Origin: Desulfopila aestuarii DSM 18488
GTDB taxonomy: Bacteria > Desulfobacterota > Desulfobulbia > Desulfobulbales > Desulfocapsaceae
Assembly (NCBI GenBank): GCA_945863875.1
Contig: CAMBBS010000044.1
Location: 1 to 33,870, forward strand
Direction: 5' to 3'
DNA length: 33,870 bases
Shown here in pieces: positions 1-7,718 of the stretch (position 1 is its first letter; every line of letters begins with the position of its first letter). The translations under genes were made by a program, and so were the position numbers. Below the pieces are notes generated by a model that ran no database searches, had not been told where the DNA came from, and worked only from the letters and a program-made list of their open reading frames with translations.

Positions 1-357
1 GGTCTGACCCTCTTTCTGCACGACGAGCAGTTCATCAAGTGGAAGCCTACCGTCATTAACTGGCTTTTCGGGGTGGCCTTTCTGCTCAGCCATATCCTTG
101 GCGAGAAAACTGCCATCGAGCGGATGCTGGGAACCAACCTGACCTTGCCCAGGCAGGTATGGCGACGCCTCAATCTTGGCTGGGTCACCTTTTTTCTCGG
201 CCTGGGCGGGGCCAACCTCTATGTCATGAGCCACTTCGACCGCGACACCTGGGTAAATTTCAAGCTCTTTGGCATGCTCGGCCTTACCGCGGTGTTCATC
301 GTGCTCCAATCCCTCTATCTCTCACGGTATATGGCGGAGCCCGGCAGCAAGTGCTAA
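1..357 (+). CDS. yciB: Septation protein A / inner membrane protein YciB, C-terminal part
   Basis: The reading frame is open from the first base, so the gene begins upstream of the window and only about the last 118 residues are present. The protein contains KWKP, then MLG, LTLP and VWRRLNLGW, followed by DTWVNFKLFGMLG and the ending LYLSRYM. This is the typical C-terminal half of the YciB/IspZ family (about 180 residues, five membrane segments), inner-membrane proteins linked to envelope and division-site maintenance. Three hydrophobic stretches are visible here. A GTG at 73 is internal and not the real start. The next gene lies 174 bases away with no evident terminator between. Confidence 0.9.
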   Translation, partial: GLTLFLHDEQFIKWKPTVINWLFGVAFLLSHILGEKTAIERMLGTNLTLPRQVWRRLNLGWVTFFLGLGGANLYVMSHFDRDTWVNFKLFGMLGLTAVFIVLQSLYLSRYMAEPGSKC

Positions 358-531
358 CAGCCAACAGAGGGGCATGCGCCTTGACCATAGGGGCAAATTC
401 ACAGCTTCGAATACATTTTTCGTTTTCTTGTTTGATATGGCAGTTTTTCTGCCTGCAATACAATACTGTGCAGTCCTGTCCTATCGTCCGAAGTCACGCA
501 ATACTACACCCTCATTTCGGGAGCAGCTGCC

Positions 532-1023
532 ATGGAATCTATCCCAAAAATATCGACAATACTGTATGCCACTGATCTCGGAGAAAACACCCGTCCTGTT
601 TTTCGCCAGGCCATACATCAGGCTAGAGCTCACGGTGCCACGATCATCATGATACATGTGGTCGAACCGTTGAGCGAAACCGCACGATCGGTCCTGGCTG
701 CCTACATGCCGGAGGCCTCAATCGAAAAAACACAGGAAAATGGTATGAAGAACATCCTCGCCGACATGAAGAAACGCATCAAGAAGTACTATGACGAGGA
801 GTGTCTGGGGCAGGCAACGGGCACTATCCCGCTCAAAGAAATGATTGTCGTAACCGGCCGGCCGAGTGAACAGATTCTTACCGCAGCCGAAACATACAAG
901 GCCGATTTGATTGTCATGGGCCAGTCCTCTAAAAAAGTCTTGGGCAACAAGGTAATGGGTTCCTCGGCCAGAAGGGTAGCCCGATTGGCAAAAGTACCTC
1001 TCTTGATTGTTCCAAACATTTGA
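532..1023 (+). CDS. Universal stress protein (UspA family)
   Basis: A 163-residue single Usp domain, the normal family length. It opens with the beta strand ISTILYATDL, has the IIMIHVVEP strand near residue 40, and ends with ADLIVMGQSS, then VMGSSARRVARLAKVPLLIVP. In ATP-binding Usp proteins the loop is G-x2-G-x9-G-S/T. Here the second glycine is replaced (GQSS), while the last glycine and serine are kept, so nucleotide binding is uncertain. The start is ATG with a gggag stretch just upstream. Such proteins act in the cytoplasm in stress adaptation. It stands alone between yciB and the TRAP operon. Confidence 0.92.
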   Translation: MESIPKISTILYATDLGENTRPVFRQAIHQARAHGATIIMIHVVEPLSETARSVLAAYMPEASIEKTQENGMKNILADMKKRIKKYYDEECLGQATGTIPLKEMIVVTGRPSEQILTAAETYKADLIVMGQSSKKVLGNKVMGSSARRVARLAKVPLLIVPNI

Positions 1024-1114
1024 CGGTTTTGCTGCTGAGCTTAGACGGATTAGTAACCATTTGGCCCAAAACCATGGTTGGATTTTCGCCGTTTCCAGAA
1101 GACCTGGAAGACAT

Positions 1115-1134
1115 ATCATTTGCAATCAAATGAT
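1115..1134. promoter_or_regulatory. Perfect inverted repeat upstream of dctP (candidate activator site)
   Basis: ATCATTTG and CAAATGAT form a perfect 8-base inverted repeat around a 4-base spacer. A second nested repeat, TGCAA to TTGCA, spans 1121-1140. The repeat is centred about 65 bases upstream of the start site predicted from the sigma54-like boxes at 1163-1178. That is a reasonable place for an upstream activator such as a DctD-type regulator. Binding is inference. Confidence 0.4.
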
Positions 1135-1162
1135 TTTGCACTATTAATTGTACATTGGTGTA

Positions 1163-1178
1163 TGGTATCTCTCTCGCA
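1163..1178 (+). promoter_or_regulatory. Candidate sigma54 promoter for dctPQM
   Basis: TGGTATCTCTCTCGCA has GG and GC exactly ten bases apart, as needed for -24/-12 recognition by RpoN. Matches outside these dinucleotides are only moderate. Transcription would start near 1188, leaving a leader of about 107 bases before the dctP start at 1295. TRAP and Dct dicarboxylate uptake genes are often sigma54 dependent. Confidence 0.4.
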
Positions 1179-1294
1179 ATAGCCAATGAATTGATTCCCG
1201 CTGTGTTTTCGGCACCCTCGTCCGGCAGCAAAAAGATATTCTGTCTTTATGGACGAGACGTGTATTTGTCAGTCAACGTAAAATGGAGGATAAC

Positions 1295-2299
1295 ATGTTT
1301 CAGACGGTAACAAAGGTTTTGGCAACATTGACCATTTCAACAGCCCTTCTCGTTAGCCCTGCATTTGCTGAACCGATTTCCATCAAATTCAGCCATGTTG
1401 TTGCTGTTGACACCCCGAAAGGCCAAGCTGCCGAATTTTTCAAGAAACGGGCGGAGGAATTGACCCAGGGAAAAGTGAAGGTCGAAGTATATCCGAACAG
1501 TCAACTCTATAAAGATAAAGAAGAAATGGAGGCACTGCAGATCGGTGCGGTTCAGATGCTCGCTCCATCGCTTGCCAAATTCGGACCTCTCGGCGTCAAG
1601 GATTTCGAGGTGTTCGACCTGCCTTTCATTTTTAACAGTTACGATGACCTTCACAAAATCACTAAAGGTGAGATTGGCCAGAAGCTCCTTGCCAAACTCG
1701 AACCGAAGGGAATTAAAGGATTGGCTTACTGGGATAATGGTTTCAAATCCTTTTCCGCCAACACTCCGATCAAGACCCCCGGAGATCTGAAAGGAAAAAA
1801 ACTCCGTATTCAGTCTTCAAAGGTACTCGAAGCTCAGATGCAGGCTCTGAAAGCTATCCCCCAGACCATGGCTTTCTCCGAGGTATACCAGGCCCTGCAG
1901 ACCGGCGTAGTGGATGGTACCGAAAACCCGATCTCTAATTTTTATACCCAGAAAATGCATGAAGTACAGAAATACATGACCATTACCGATCATGGTTACC
2001 TGGGGTATGCGGTCATCGTCAATAAAAAATTCTGGGAAGAACTGCCCGCTGATGTGCGTACCCAGCTTGAGACCGCCATGGTAGACGCCACCGATTACGC
2101 CAACAAGATCGCCAAGGACAAAAACGATCAAGATCTCGCGGCAGTAAAAGCCTCCGGCAAAACCGAAGTAACCGTCCCTACTCCTGAAGAACGTGCTGTT
2201 TTCCGGGCAACCCTCATTCCTGTGCATGAGAAGATGGCCAACCGTATCGGAAAAGAGACCATTGACGCGGTATATCAGGCTATCGATTTCAAAAAATAA
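1295..2299 (+). CDS. dctP: TRAP transporter substrate-binding protein, DctP family
   Basis: A periplasmic receptor of a tripartite ATP-independent transporter, 334 residues. An in-frame ATG at 1283 is unlikely to be used, because the GGAGG at 1285-1289 overlaps it and sits 5 bases before the ATG at 1295. From there the protein begins with a clean signal peptide (residues 1-25, ending SPAFA). The DctP signature follows: KFSHVV near residue 31, FIFNSYDDLHK near 111, GLAYWDNGF, then GKKLRIQSS with Arg171 at the conserved carboxylate-binding position, and VDGTENP. The ligand is probably an organic acid such as a C4-dicarboxylate, but its identity cannot be read from sequence. It is the first gene of dctPQM. 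Confidence 0.93.
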   Translation: MFQTVTKVLATLTISTALLVSPAFAEPISIKFSHVVAVDTPKGQAAEFFKKRAEELTQGKVKVEVYPNSQLYKDKEEMEALQIGAVQMLAPSLAKFGPLGVKDFEVFDLPFIFNSYDDLHKITKGEIGQKLLAKLEPKGIKGLAYWDNGFKSFSANTPIKTPGDLKGKKLRIQSSKVLEAQMQALKAIPQTMAFSEVYQALQTGVVDGTENPISNFYTQKMHEVQKYMTITDHGYLGYAVIVNKKFWEELPADVRTQLETAMVDATDYANKIAKDKNDQDLAAVKASGKTEVTVPTPEERAVFRATLIPVHEKMANRIGKETIDAVYQAIDFKK

Positions 2300-2325
2300 A
2301 CGAAACCAATAGCGCCAAATGGTGC

Positions 2326-2357
2326 GGGGGGGGGGCGGCCTGATTGTCGGCCGTCCC
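2326..2357 (+). promoter_or_regulatory. G10 tract and intercistronic hairpin between dctP and dctQ
   Basis: A run of ten G bases (2326-2335) leads into a stem: GGGGCGGCC at 2332-2340 pairs with GGCCGTCCC at 2349-2357 (nine pairs including one G-U) around an 8-base loop. No U tract follows, so it is unlikely to be a full terminator. Its place directly after the binding-protein gene suggests 3' protection or partial termination that favours dctP mRNA. Confidence 0.55.
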
Positions 2358-2385
2358 TATCGTTTTCTAGGAGGTTAAGGCAGTA

Positions 2386-3084
2386 ATGTTGAAATTTCTT
2401 AACAATACCTTGAATAGATTTGAGGAGATATTTGTCACCTTTCTCATGGGAGGGGCAACCCTGATAATCTTTATTGCGGTTGGTCATCGCTATGGCGCGG
2501 GCTTGCCCATCCCGGTTGTGCAGGACTGGCTGCTTGGCTTGAATTTTGGCTGGGCCCAGGAACTGTGTATCATCATGTTCGTCTGGATGGCCAAATTCGG
2601 TGCCGCCTACGGTGTGCGAACCGGCATCCATGTCGGGGTCGACGTCCTGATAAAGAAGATGAAAACCCCGCTGCGCAACAAGTTTATCATCTTCGGTTTA
2701 TTGGCTGGAGCCACATTCACGGCAATAGTCGCCACCCTGGGCTTCAATTTCATCTGGGAGAACGGTTTACACTACGCCTTTTTCACCCTGTTTGGCCTGG
2801 ATACCGGCGTAGTTCCGCAAGGCCCGACTACACCAGATCTGGAATGGCCCACCTGGGCGGTATACAGTGCGGTGCCTCTTGGCTCCAGCCTGATGTGCTT
2901 CCGTTTTCTCCAGGTTATGGTCATTTTCATCAGATCTGGCGAGTTGCCACATCATGACCACGGACACGTAGAGGGTATCGATAAAGATAAGGCAGCTCTT
3001 GACGAGCAGGTTCTCAAGGTAAGCGACACCTTCGACCCGAAGGATTTCACCAACGGCAAAGACCGGAAGGAGGAAAGCAAATGA
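2386..3084 (+). CDS. dctQ: TRAP transporter small permease, DctQ family
   Basis: A 232-residue inner-membrane subunit. Hydrophobic segments lie at about residues 16-32, 59-73, 102-122 and 160-180. The motif WAQELCIIMFVWMAKFGAAYGVRTGIH is interrupted here for length: WAQELCI followed by FVWMAKFGAA and the conserved R-x-G-x-H-x-G-V-D. These are diagnostic of DctQ. The C-terminal tail of about 50 residues is long, hydrophilic and charged, longer than in many family members. The start ATG follows AGGAGG by 11 bases. The last four bases overlap dctM (ATGA), so the two permeases are translationally coupled. Confidence 0.92.
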   Translation: MLKFLNNTLNRFEEIFVTFLMGGATLIIFIAVGHRYGAGLPIPVVQDWLLGLNFGWAQELCIIMFVWMAKFGAAYGVRTGIHVGVDVLIKKMKTPLRNKFIIFGLLAGATFTAIVATLGFNFIWENGLHYAFFTLFGLDTGVVPQGPTTPDLEWPTWAVYSAVPLGSSLMCFRFLQVMVIFIRSGELPHHDHGHVEGIDKDKAALDEQVLKVSDTFDPKDFTNGKDRKEESK

Positions 3085-4364
3085 GCGCTCTTGTTATCTT
3101 CGGTATTCTTCTTGTCCTGATGCTGACCGGCATGCCGATTTCGATTTCTCTCGGCCTTACGGTGCTGACCTTCCTCTTTACCATGACTCAGGTGCCCCTG
3201 GAATCGGTGGCACTCAAACTCTTTTCGGGAATCGAAAAGTTTGAGATCATGGCTATTCCCTTCTTCATCCTGGCCGGCAACTTTCTCACCCACGGCGGCG
3301 TAGCCCGCAGGATGATGAATTTTGCCACCGCAATGGTCGGTCACTGGCACGGCGGTCTGGCTCTTGCCGGAGTTGTCGCCTGTGCCCTGTTCGCCGCGGT
3401 CTCCGGTTCTTCACCGGCAACGGTTGTTGCTATCGGTTCAATACTGTTGCCGGGCATGGTCAAAGCGGGTTTTCCGATGAAGTTCGGCGCCGGCGTCGTC
3501 GCCACCTCCGGGGCACTCGGTATTCTCATTCCGCCATCGATTGTCATGGTTATGTATTCGATCGCGACCAATACTTCGGTGGGTGCTCTCTTCATGGCGG
3601 GGATCATTCCAGGCCTAATCTTGGCCTCGATGCTTGGCGGCATGACCTGGTACCGGGCCAAAAAGTTTAAATATCCACGCCAACCCAAGGCTTCCTGGAC
3701 GGAACGGTTCCATACTTTCCGCAAATCGGCCTGGGGTTTGATGCTGATAATCGTGGTCATGGGCGGGATCTATTCAGGAATCTTTACCCCGACCGAGGCC
3801 GCCGCGATGAGTGCCGTCTATGCCTTCGTCGTCGCCGTCTTCATCTATAAGGATTTACGTCTCCGCGATGTCCCGAAGGTGTTGCTCAACTCGGCCAACA
3901 TGTCGGCCATGCTGCTCTATATCATCACCAACGCGGTCATGTTTTCCTTTATCCTGGCCAATGAAAACATCCCGCAGGAATTAACCAACTGGATGATCGA
4001 CATGGGATTCGGCAAGATCGCCTTTCTCCTGGCGGTCAATGTCCTGTTGCTCATGGCCGGCAACTTTATGGAACCCTCATCAATCATGCTGATCTTTGCT
4101 CCGATCATCTTCCCGATAGCCATGCAGCTTGGTGTCGATCCGGTGCATCTCGGTATTTTGATGGTGGTTAATATGGAGGTCGGCATGTGCCATCCGCCGG
4201 TAGGACTGAATCTCTATGTCGCCTCCGGTCTTACCAAGATGGGCATCACCGAGCTGACCATCGCTGTATGGCCGTGGCTTCTGACCATGCTGGTCTTCCT
4301 GGTCGCTGTCACTTACTGGCCGACCATGTCGATCTGGCTGCCGAAAGTTCTCGGCATGATGTAG
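3081..4364 (+). CDS. dctM: TRAP transporter large permease, DctM family
   Basis: A 427-residue transport subunit of normal length with about 12 hydrophobic segments. Family motifs include FEIMAIPFFILAGN near residue 52, VSGSSPATVVAIG near 108, GILIPPSI near 146, FTPTEAAAM near 236 and a late MEVGMCHPPVGLN. It carries out sodium-coupled import of the ligand delivered by DctP. The start ATG overlaps the end of dctQ. The operon ends with a strong hairpin 15 bases after the stop codon. Confidence 0.95.
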   Translation: MSALVIFGILLVLMLTGMPISISLGLTVLTFLFTMTQVPLESVALKLFSGIEKFEIMAIPFFILAGNFLTHGGVARRMMNFATAMVGHWHGGLALAGVVACALFAAVSGSSPATVVAIGSILLPGMVKAGFPMKFGAGVVATSGALGILIPPSIVMVMYSIATNTSVGALFMAGIIPGLILASMLGGMTWYRAKKFKYPRQPKASWTERFHTFRKSAWGLMLIIVVMGGIYSGIFTPTEAAAMSAVYAFVVAVFIYKDLRLRDVPKVLLNSANMSAMLLYIITNAVMFSFILANENIPQELTNWMIDMGFGKIAFLLAVNVLLLMAGNFMEPSSIMLIFAPIIFPIAMQLGVDPVHLGILMVVNMEVGMCHPPVGLNLYVASGLTKMGITELTIAVWPWLLTMLVFLVAVTYWPTMSIWLPKVLGMM

Positions 4365-4378
4365 TCAATCTCACCAGA

Positions 4379-4412
4379 GAAGACGGGACAGAGAATTCTC
4401 AGTCCCGTCTTC
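4379..4412 (+). terminator. Hairpin terminator after dctM
   Basis: GAAGACGGGAC (4379-4389) and GTCCCGTCTTC (4402-4412) form a perfect 11-pair stem. The loop itself holds the palindrome GAGAATTCTC. The following bases (ttgtgg) make only a weak U tract, so termination may be partial or may run in both directions. Confidence 0.7.
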
Positions 4413-4740
4413 TTGTGGTCTCACCGTCCCTGCAGCACTGTTCTGCCATCCCTGAATAATGGGCCATTGAAGCGTAGGTAGTCAAGATTTTCGCGTATTG
4501 ACGAAGATCCGTTTAAAACACAAGATCCATCAAAATCATCGATCACCATTGGCATCGCCTGCCACGACGACAACTTACACTGGCATGGGAATCACGAACA
4601 CCAAACCTGACTCTCGCTGCGCATCGCAACGTACGTACGGGAGGACATCTTTTCCATGGCCCCCGCCGAAGCTGGATCAAATATTTGCTTCTAATGGCTA
4701 GTTCTTATAAAATTTCTGCCTCTTGCTGTTTTTCTATTTT
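4413..4740. other. Stretch without a supported gene
   Basis: Short open frames exist on both strands but none resembles a known family or has a convincing ribosome site. On the minus strand this lies downstream of the antiporter remnant and may be its eroded C-terminal part. The match is too weak to call. Confidence 0.4.
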
Positions 4741-4744
4741 GGCG

Positions 4745-5195
4745 GGAATAAAACCGTGACGGGAGGTGGCTCTGAATATCGGGGATAAGATATCGCGAAG
4801 GCTCCTCTCTTTTCCAGTGCGAGGAATCATTTGCATAAACAGGCACTCCTCATTGAAGTCAGCATCACCACCATTAACAATGCTACATACAGCCGCTCAT
4901 GGATTATCCCTGCATTTACAGCTATCATCGCCACAACTATTCCCATAGCACCAACTGAAACCATTCCAAAACCAACAGCCCAGGCCTCCCTGGGTAACAT
5001 GCCTCCCCATCGGGCTCCTATGGCGCCACCCATCAGTTTGAATATGCAAGCAGCTGATAATACGATTAAAGCCAGAGAGAAGTCGAAATAAGTCTCGAAA
5101 TTCACCTTCAGGCCGACACTCGCTAAAAACACCGGGGCAAAAATGAAAGAAATTAATTCAGAGTTCCTGATCTCGAGGAAGAAGCAGCTATTGGT
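4745..5195 (-). pseudogene. Remnant of a cation/proton antiporter (CPA2/KefB-like)
   Basis: The minus strand reads ISFIFAPVFLASVGLKV, then IFKLMGGAIGARWGGM, LPREAWAVGFGM, GAMGIVVAMIA, AGIIHERLYVALL and VVMLTSM. This is the C-terminal membrane core of monovalent cation/proton antiporters. The upstream part is gone: a stop codon precedes the segment near 5195 and there is no start. Just after LTSM a one-base shift breaks the frame. The sequence resumes in another frame as LFMQMIPRTGKERSLRDILSP before fading. A full gene would be 400-700 codons, so this is a decayed fragment of about 130-150 codons. Confidence 0.7.
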
Positions 5196-5206
5196 TTATG
5201 TTACAA

Positions 5207-5232
5207 ATATTCCTGTAATAACAGGGGAATAT
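5207..5232. other. Imperfect inverted repeat
   Basis: ATATTCCTGT and ACAGGGGAATAT pair around AATA with a two-base bulge. It lies between two pseudogenes, so it may be a relic operator or a mobile element end. No function can be assigned. Confidence 0.3.
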
Positions 5233-5354
5233 AAATAAACGACTTATCAGTCAGCTTGAGACGATTGGTGACGGGTGAAGATTTTGACAAGATACCGCAT
5301 TTTCATCAATTAACACATCTAAGGCACATCTTAGCTTAACCAAGGTCCGACGAA

Positions 5355-6190
5355 ATGCCACAACTCCAATTACCCTTTTTTTCCCAAGGGGTGGCGCTCA
5401 TTAATGCCAACATCGGTTTTCATCGTGAGGGAGACATCATCACCTGTTTTCATGGCCATCTTCCTGTTTTTCGCCGTGAGGTTAACGACCACCGAAGCTT
5501 TCGCATGAGTACCAGTCAGCTCTATACAAATGGCAGCGCGAAACAGTCTGAAATCTGCCGAACTTTCAGCATCGCCGCAATCAATGTGAAGCAAGGCGTA
5601 AAGCTGTATCGCGAGAAGGGAATCGCCGGATTTTACGAAGAACCGCGACGGCGCGGAGGTGCAATTCTGATGCCGCCGGTACTTGTAGAGGTTCAGAGGT
5701 ATTTGGATCGTGGGAAGAGCTGGCTGAGACTGCTACCCGGATGGATCTCCTGACAGATACTCTGCGCCAAGCGGTTCATGCCGGCAAACTTCACAGACCT
5801 AAAAAAACGCAACTGCCAAAGCAGAACAACCTGGGCGTACGAAAAGTACGAGAAGTTCAGAAGATGCCGCCGCACCGATCGGAATGGGAAGCACCGACAT
5901 TTTTGGCCGTATCGCTGCCAGCCCCATGGCATGGAAACAATGCCGCCAGCCTTCACTGTCTGTCATGACGTACCGGCCGGTGGTGTGCTTCTGGCCCTGC
6001 CGACACATCACCATCGCTGATCTGCCGAAGGAGAAACGCTTCAAACGCCTGGGCCTAAAGGGAAATATCTGACTGATACGATCAAAATGACCGCCTATAG
6101 GACGAAAACAGCCATGGTAAGTATCATTCATGATTCAATGAGCCGCAGTGAAGATGCTTGGAGCCTCATTGAGGCAATTGTCAATTCGGA
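5355..6190 (+). pseudogene. Shredded transposase-like gene (several frameshifts, internal deletion)
   Basis: The first frame (from ATG 5355) reads MPQLQLPFFSQGV, DIITCFHGHLPVF, FRMSTSQL, then INVKQGVKLYREKGIAGFY and RRRGGAILMPPVL. I recognise this N-terminal pattern from helix-turn-helix transposase-like proteins common in deltaproteobacterial genomes. Homology then jumps frame at about 5712 (TDTLRQAVHAGKLHRPKK), about 5820 (GMGSTDIFGRIAAS) and about 5925 (CHDVPAGGVLLALP). The large central catalytic part is missing. A C-terminal piece resumes as KGKYLTDTIKM, TAYRTKTAM and MSRSEDAWSLIEAI up to about 6190. At least three frameshifts plus a deletion make it non-functional. The family name is from memory. 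Confidence 0.6.
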
Positions 6191-6268
6191 GAGTTACCGA
6201 GGATGCACCGGCCGCGAAAAAAGCCAGCAGGGGTTGCCACGTACCGGGGACGCGGTCATGAGGGCCGC

Positions 6269-6298
6269 TTGTTACTTAGCAGGAATAATTAATATGAT
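6269..6298 (+). promoter_or_regulatory. Candidate sigma70 promoter for the liv operon
   Basis: TTGTTA (6269-6274) and TATGAT (6293-6298) are 18 bases apart, a fair match to -35 and -10 boxes. The predicted start near 6305 gives a leader of about 180 bases before livK. Such motifs arise by chance in AT-rich spacers, so this is tentative. Confidence 0.35.
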
Positions 6299-6483
6299 AA
6301 TCCTGTTTTCATAATAAAATACGGCTGTAAAAGCTGGTTCACCGAATATAGTTAAGGTTTTTTCCTTTTTTGCCTTTTTGACGGATGAAAAAACCTTGCC
6401 TGTTTATCTTCTTTTCGGGTAGGTTGTTCAATGATTTTTTAATAGCCGTTAAGATCGAACAGGAATTGAAAGGAGGAACGCGT

Positions 6484-7635
6484 ATGAAAAAGATGTTGGG
6501 CAAAACTGTTTGTGCTTTTGTAGCTGCTTGTTTGCTGTCGGCGCCATCCGTTTGGGCCGAAAATATCAAGGTTGGCGCCTTGCTGGCTGTGACCGGTCCG
6601 GCCTCGTTTCTCGGTGGTCCCGAGGCTCGCACCCTTGAAATGATGGTTGAACAGGTCAACGCCAAAGGTGGCATCAACGGTCAGAAGGTTGAGCTTTTGG
6701 TGAAGGACACCGCCGGCAATCCGGAAAAGGCGATTTCGTTTGCCAAGCAATTGCTGGAAGAAGACAAGGTGCTGGCGGTCCTCGGACCGTCGAGTTCCGG
6801 GGAAACCATGAGCATCAAAAAGATCTTCGAGGACGCCAAAACTCCGCTGATCTCCTGTGCCGCGGCGGAGGTCATCGTCAATCCGCTCGCCTCCTGGGTA
6901 TTTAAAACCCCGCAGAACGATTCTTTGGCGGCAATCAAGATCTTTATGGAGATGAACAAGCAGGGGATCAGCAAGGTCGCCGTGCTCGTCGATAACTCCG
7001 GGTTCGGAAAGGCCGGCAAGGAACAGCTGGAGAAAATCGCCCCCGAATACAAAATAGAGGTCGTCGAGGCGGAAGTGTACGACACCAAGGCCACCGATCT
7101 CTCGGCCGTCATTGCCAAAATAAAGGCCAATCCGGCGGTACAGGGCGTCATCAACTGGTCGATCGTTCCGGCCCAGTCAATTGTCGTAAAAAATATCCGC
7201 CAGGCCGGATGGCAGGTGCCGATCTTCCAGAGCCATGGCTTTGGCAATATCAAGTATGTCGAAGCAGCGGGAGCGGCGGCCGAGGGGGTGATCTTTCCCG
7301 CCGGGCGTTTGCTGATGGCCGATCTTCTGCCGGATGGCCATCCCCAGAAGGCTTTACTGATGCAGTACGTCAAGGATTATGAGGGCAAATATAAGGAAAC
7401 CGCTTCAACGTTCGGCGGCCATGGTTATGATGCCTTTATGATTTTCGAAAAGGCTGTGGCGATTGGCGGCAACGATAAGGAGAAGGTCCGCACCTCCATC
7501 GAAGGCTTGAAGAATCTGCCCGGAACCGGCGGTGTCTATAATTTCTCCGCCACCGACCATAACGGTCTGGCCCTGGACGCTTTCGAGATGATGACCGTAA
7601 AGGATGGAAAGTTCGTCCCGTACACGAGTAAATAG
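6484..7635 (+). CDS. livK: Branched-chain amino acid type ABC transporter substrate-binding protein
   Basis: A periplasmic leucine-binding-protein-like receptor (type I fold), 383 residues. An in-frame ATG at 6385 would add 33 residues with no ribosome site. The ATG at 6484 follows AAAGGAGG by 7 bases and gives a proper signal peptide (residues 1-25, ending APSVWA). After it come IKVGALLAVTGPAS, EQVNAKGGINGQKVEL, the VLGPSSSGET ligand loop near residue 100, and GHGYDAFMI near 320. The ligand could be a branched-chain amino acid or an aromatic acid. The aryl-CoA ligase gene at the operon's end makes the second plausible. Confidence 0.92.
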   Translation: MKKMLGKTVCAFVAACLLSAPSVWAENIKVGALLAVTGPASFLGGPEARTLEMMVEQVNAKGGINGQKVELLVKDTAGNPEKAISFAKQLLEEDKVLAVLGPSSSGETMSIKKIFEDAKTPLISCAAAEVIVNPLASWVFKTPQNDSLAAIKIFMEMNKQGISKVAVLVDNSGFGKAGKEQLEKIAPEYKIEVVEAEVYDTKATDLSAVIAKIKANPAVQGVINWSIVPAQSIVVKNIRQAGWQVPIFQSHGFGNIKYVEAAGAAAEGVIFPAGRLLMADLLPDGHPQKALLMQYVKDYEGKYKETASTFGGHGYDAFMIFEKAVAIGGNDKEKVRTSIEGLKNLPGTGGVYNFSATDHNGLALDAFEMMTVKDGKFVPYTSK

Positions 7636-7649
7636 CCCTTTATAGTGAG

Positions 7650-7671
7650 CAGGGGCGGTTAACCGCCTCTG
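7650..7671 (+). promoter_or_regulatory. Intercistronic hairpin between livK and livH
   Basis: CAGGGGCGG and CCGCCTCTG pair around TTAA (nine pairs, one G-U). It lies 15 bases after the livK stop and about 50 before livH, without a U tract. As in many binding-protein operons, it probably stabilises livK mRNA or partly ends transcription. Confidence 0.6.
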
Positions 7672-7718
7672 TCCTTCGCCATGACGTTTATGTCTTTTTC
7701 GATACGTTCTCCCAGAGT

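Noticed and set aside
718-1231. Minus-strand frames opposite the universal stress protein
   Set aside because: They are shadows of the GC-rich coding frame, without ribosome sites or family motifs.
1283-1294. Upstream ATG as dctP start
   Set aside because: It overlaps the ribosome-binding sequence that serves the ATG at 1295, and adds four residues before a good signal peptide.
6385-6483. Longer livK start
   Set aside because: No ribosome site, and the extra 33 residues would precede a standard signal peptide.
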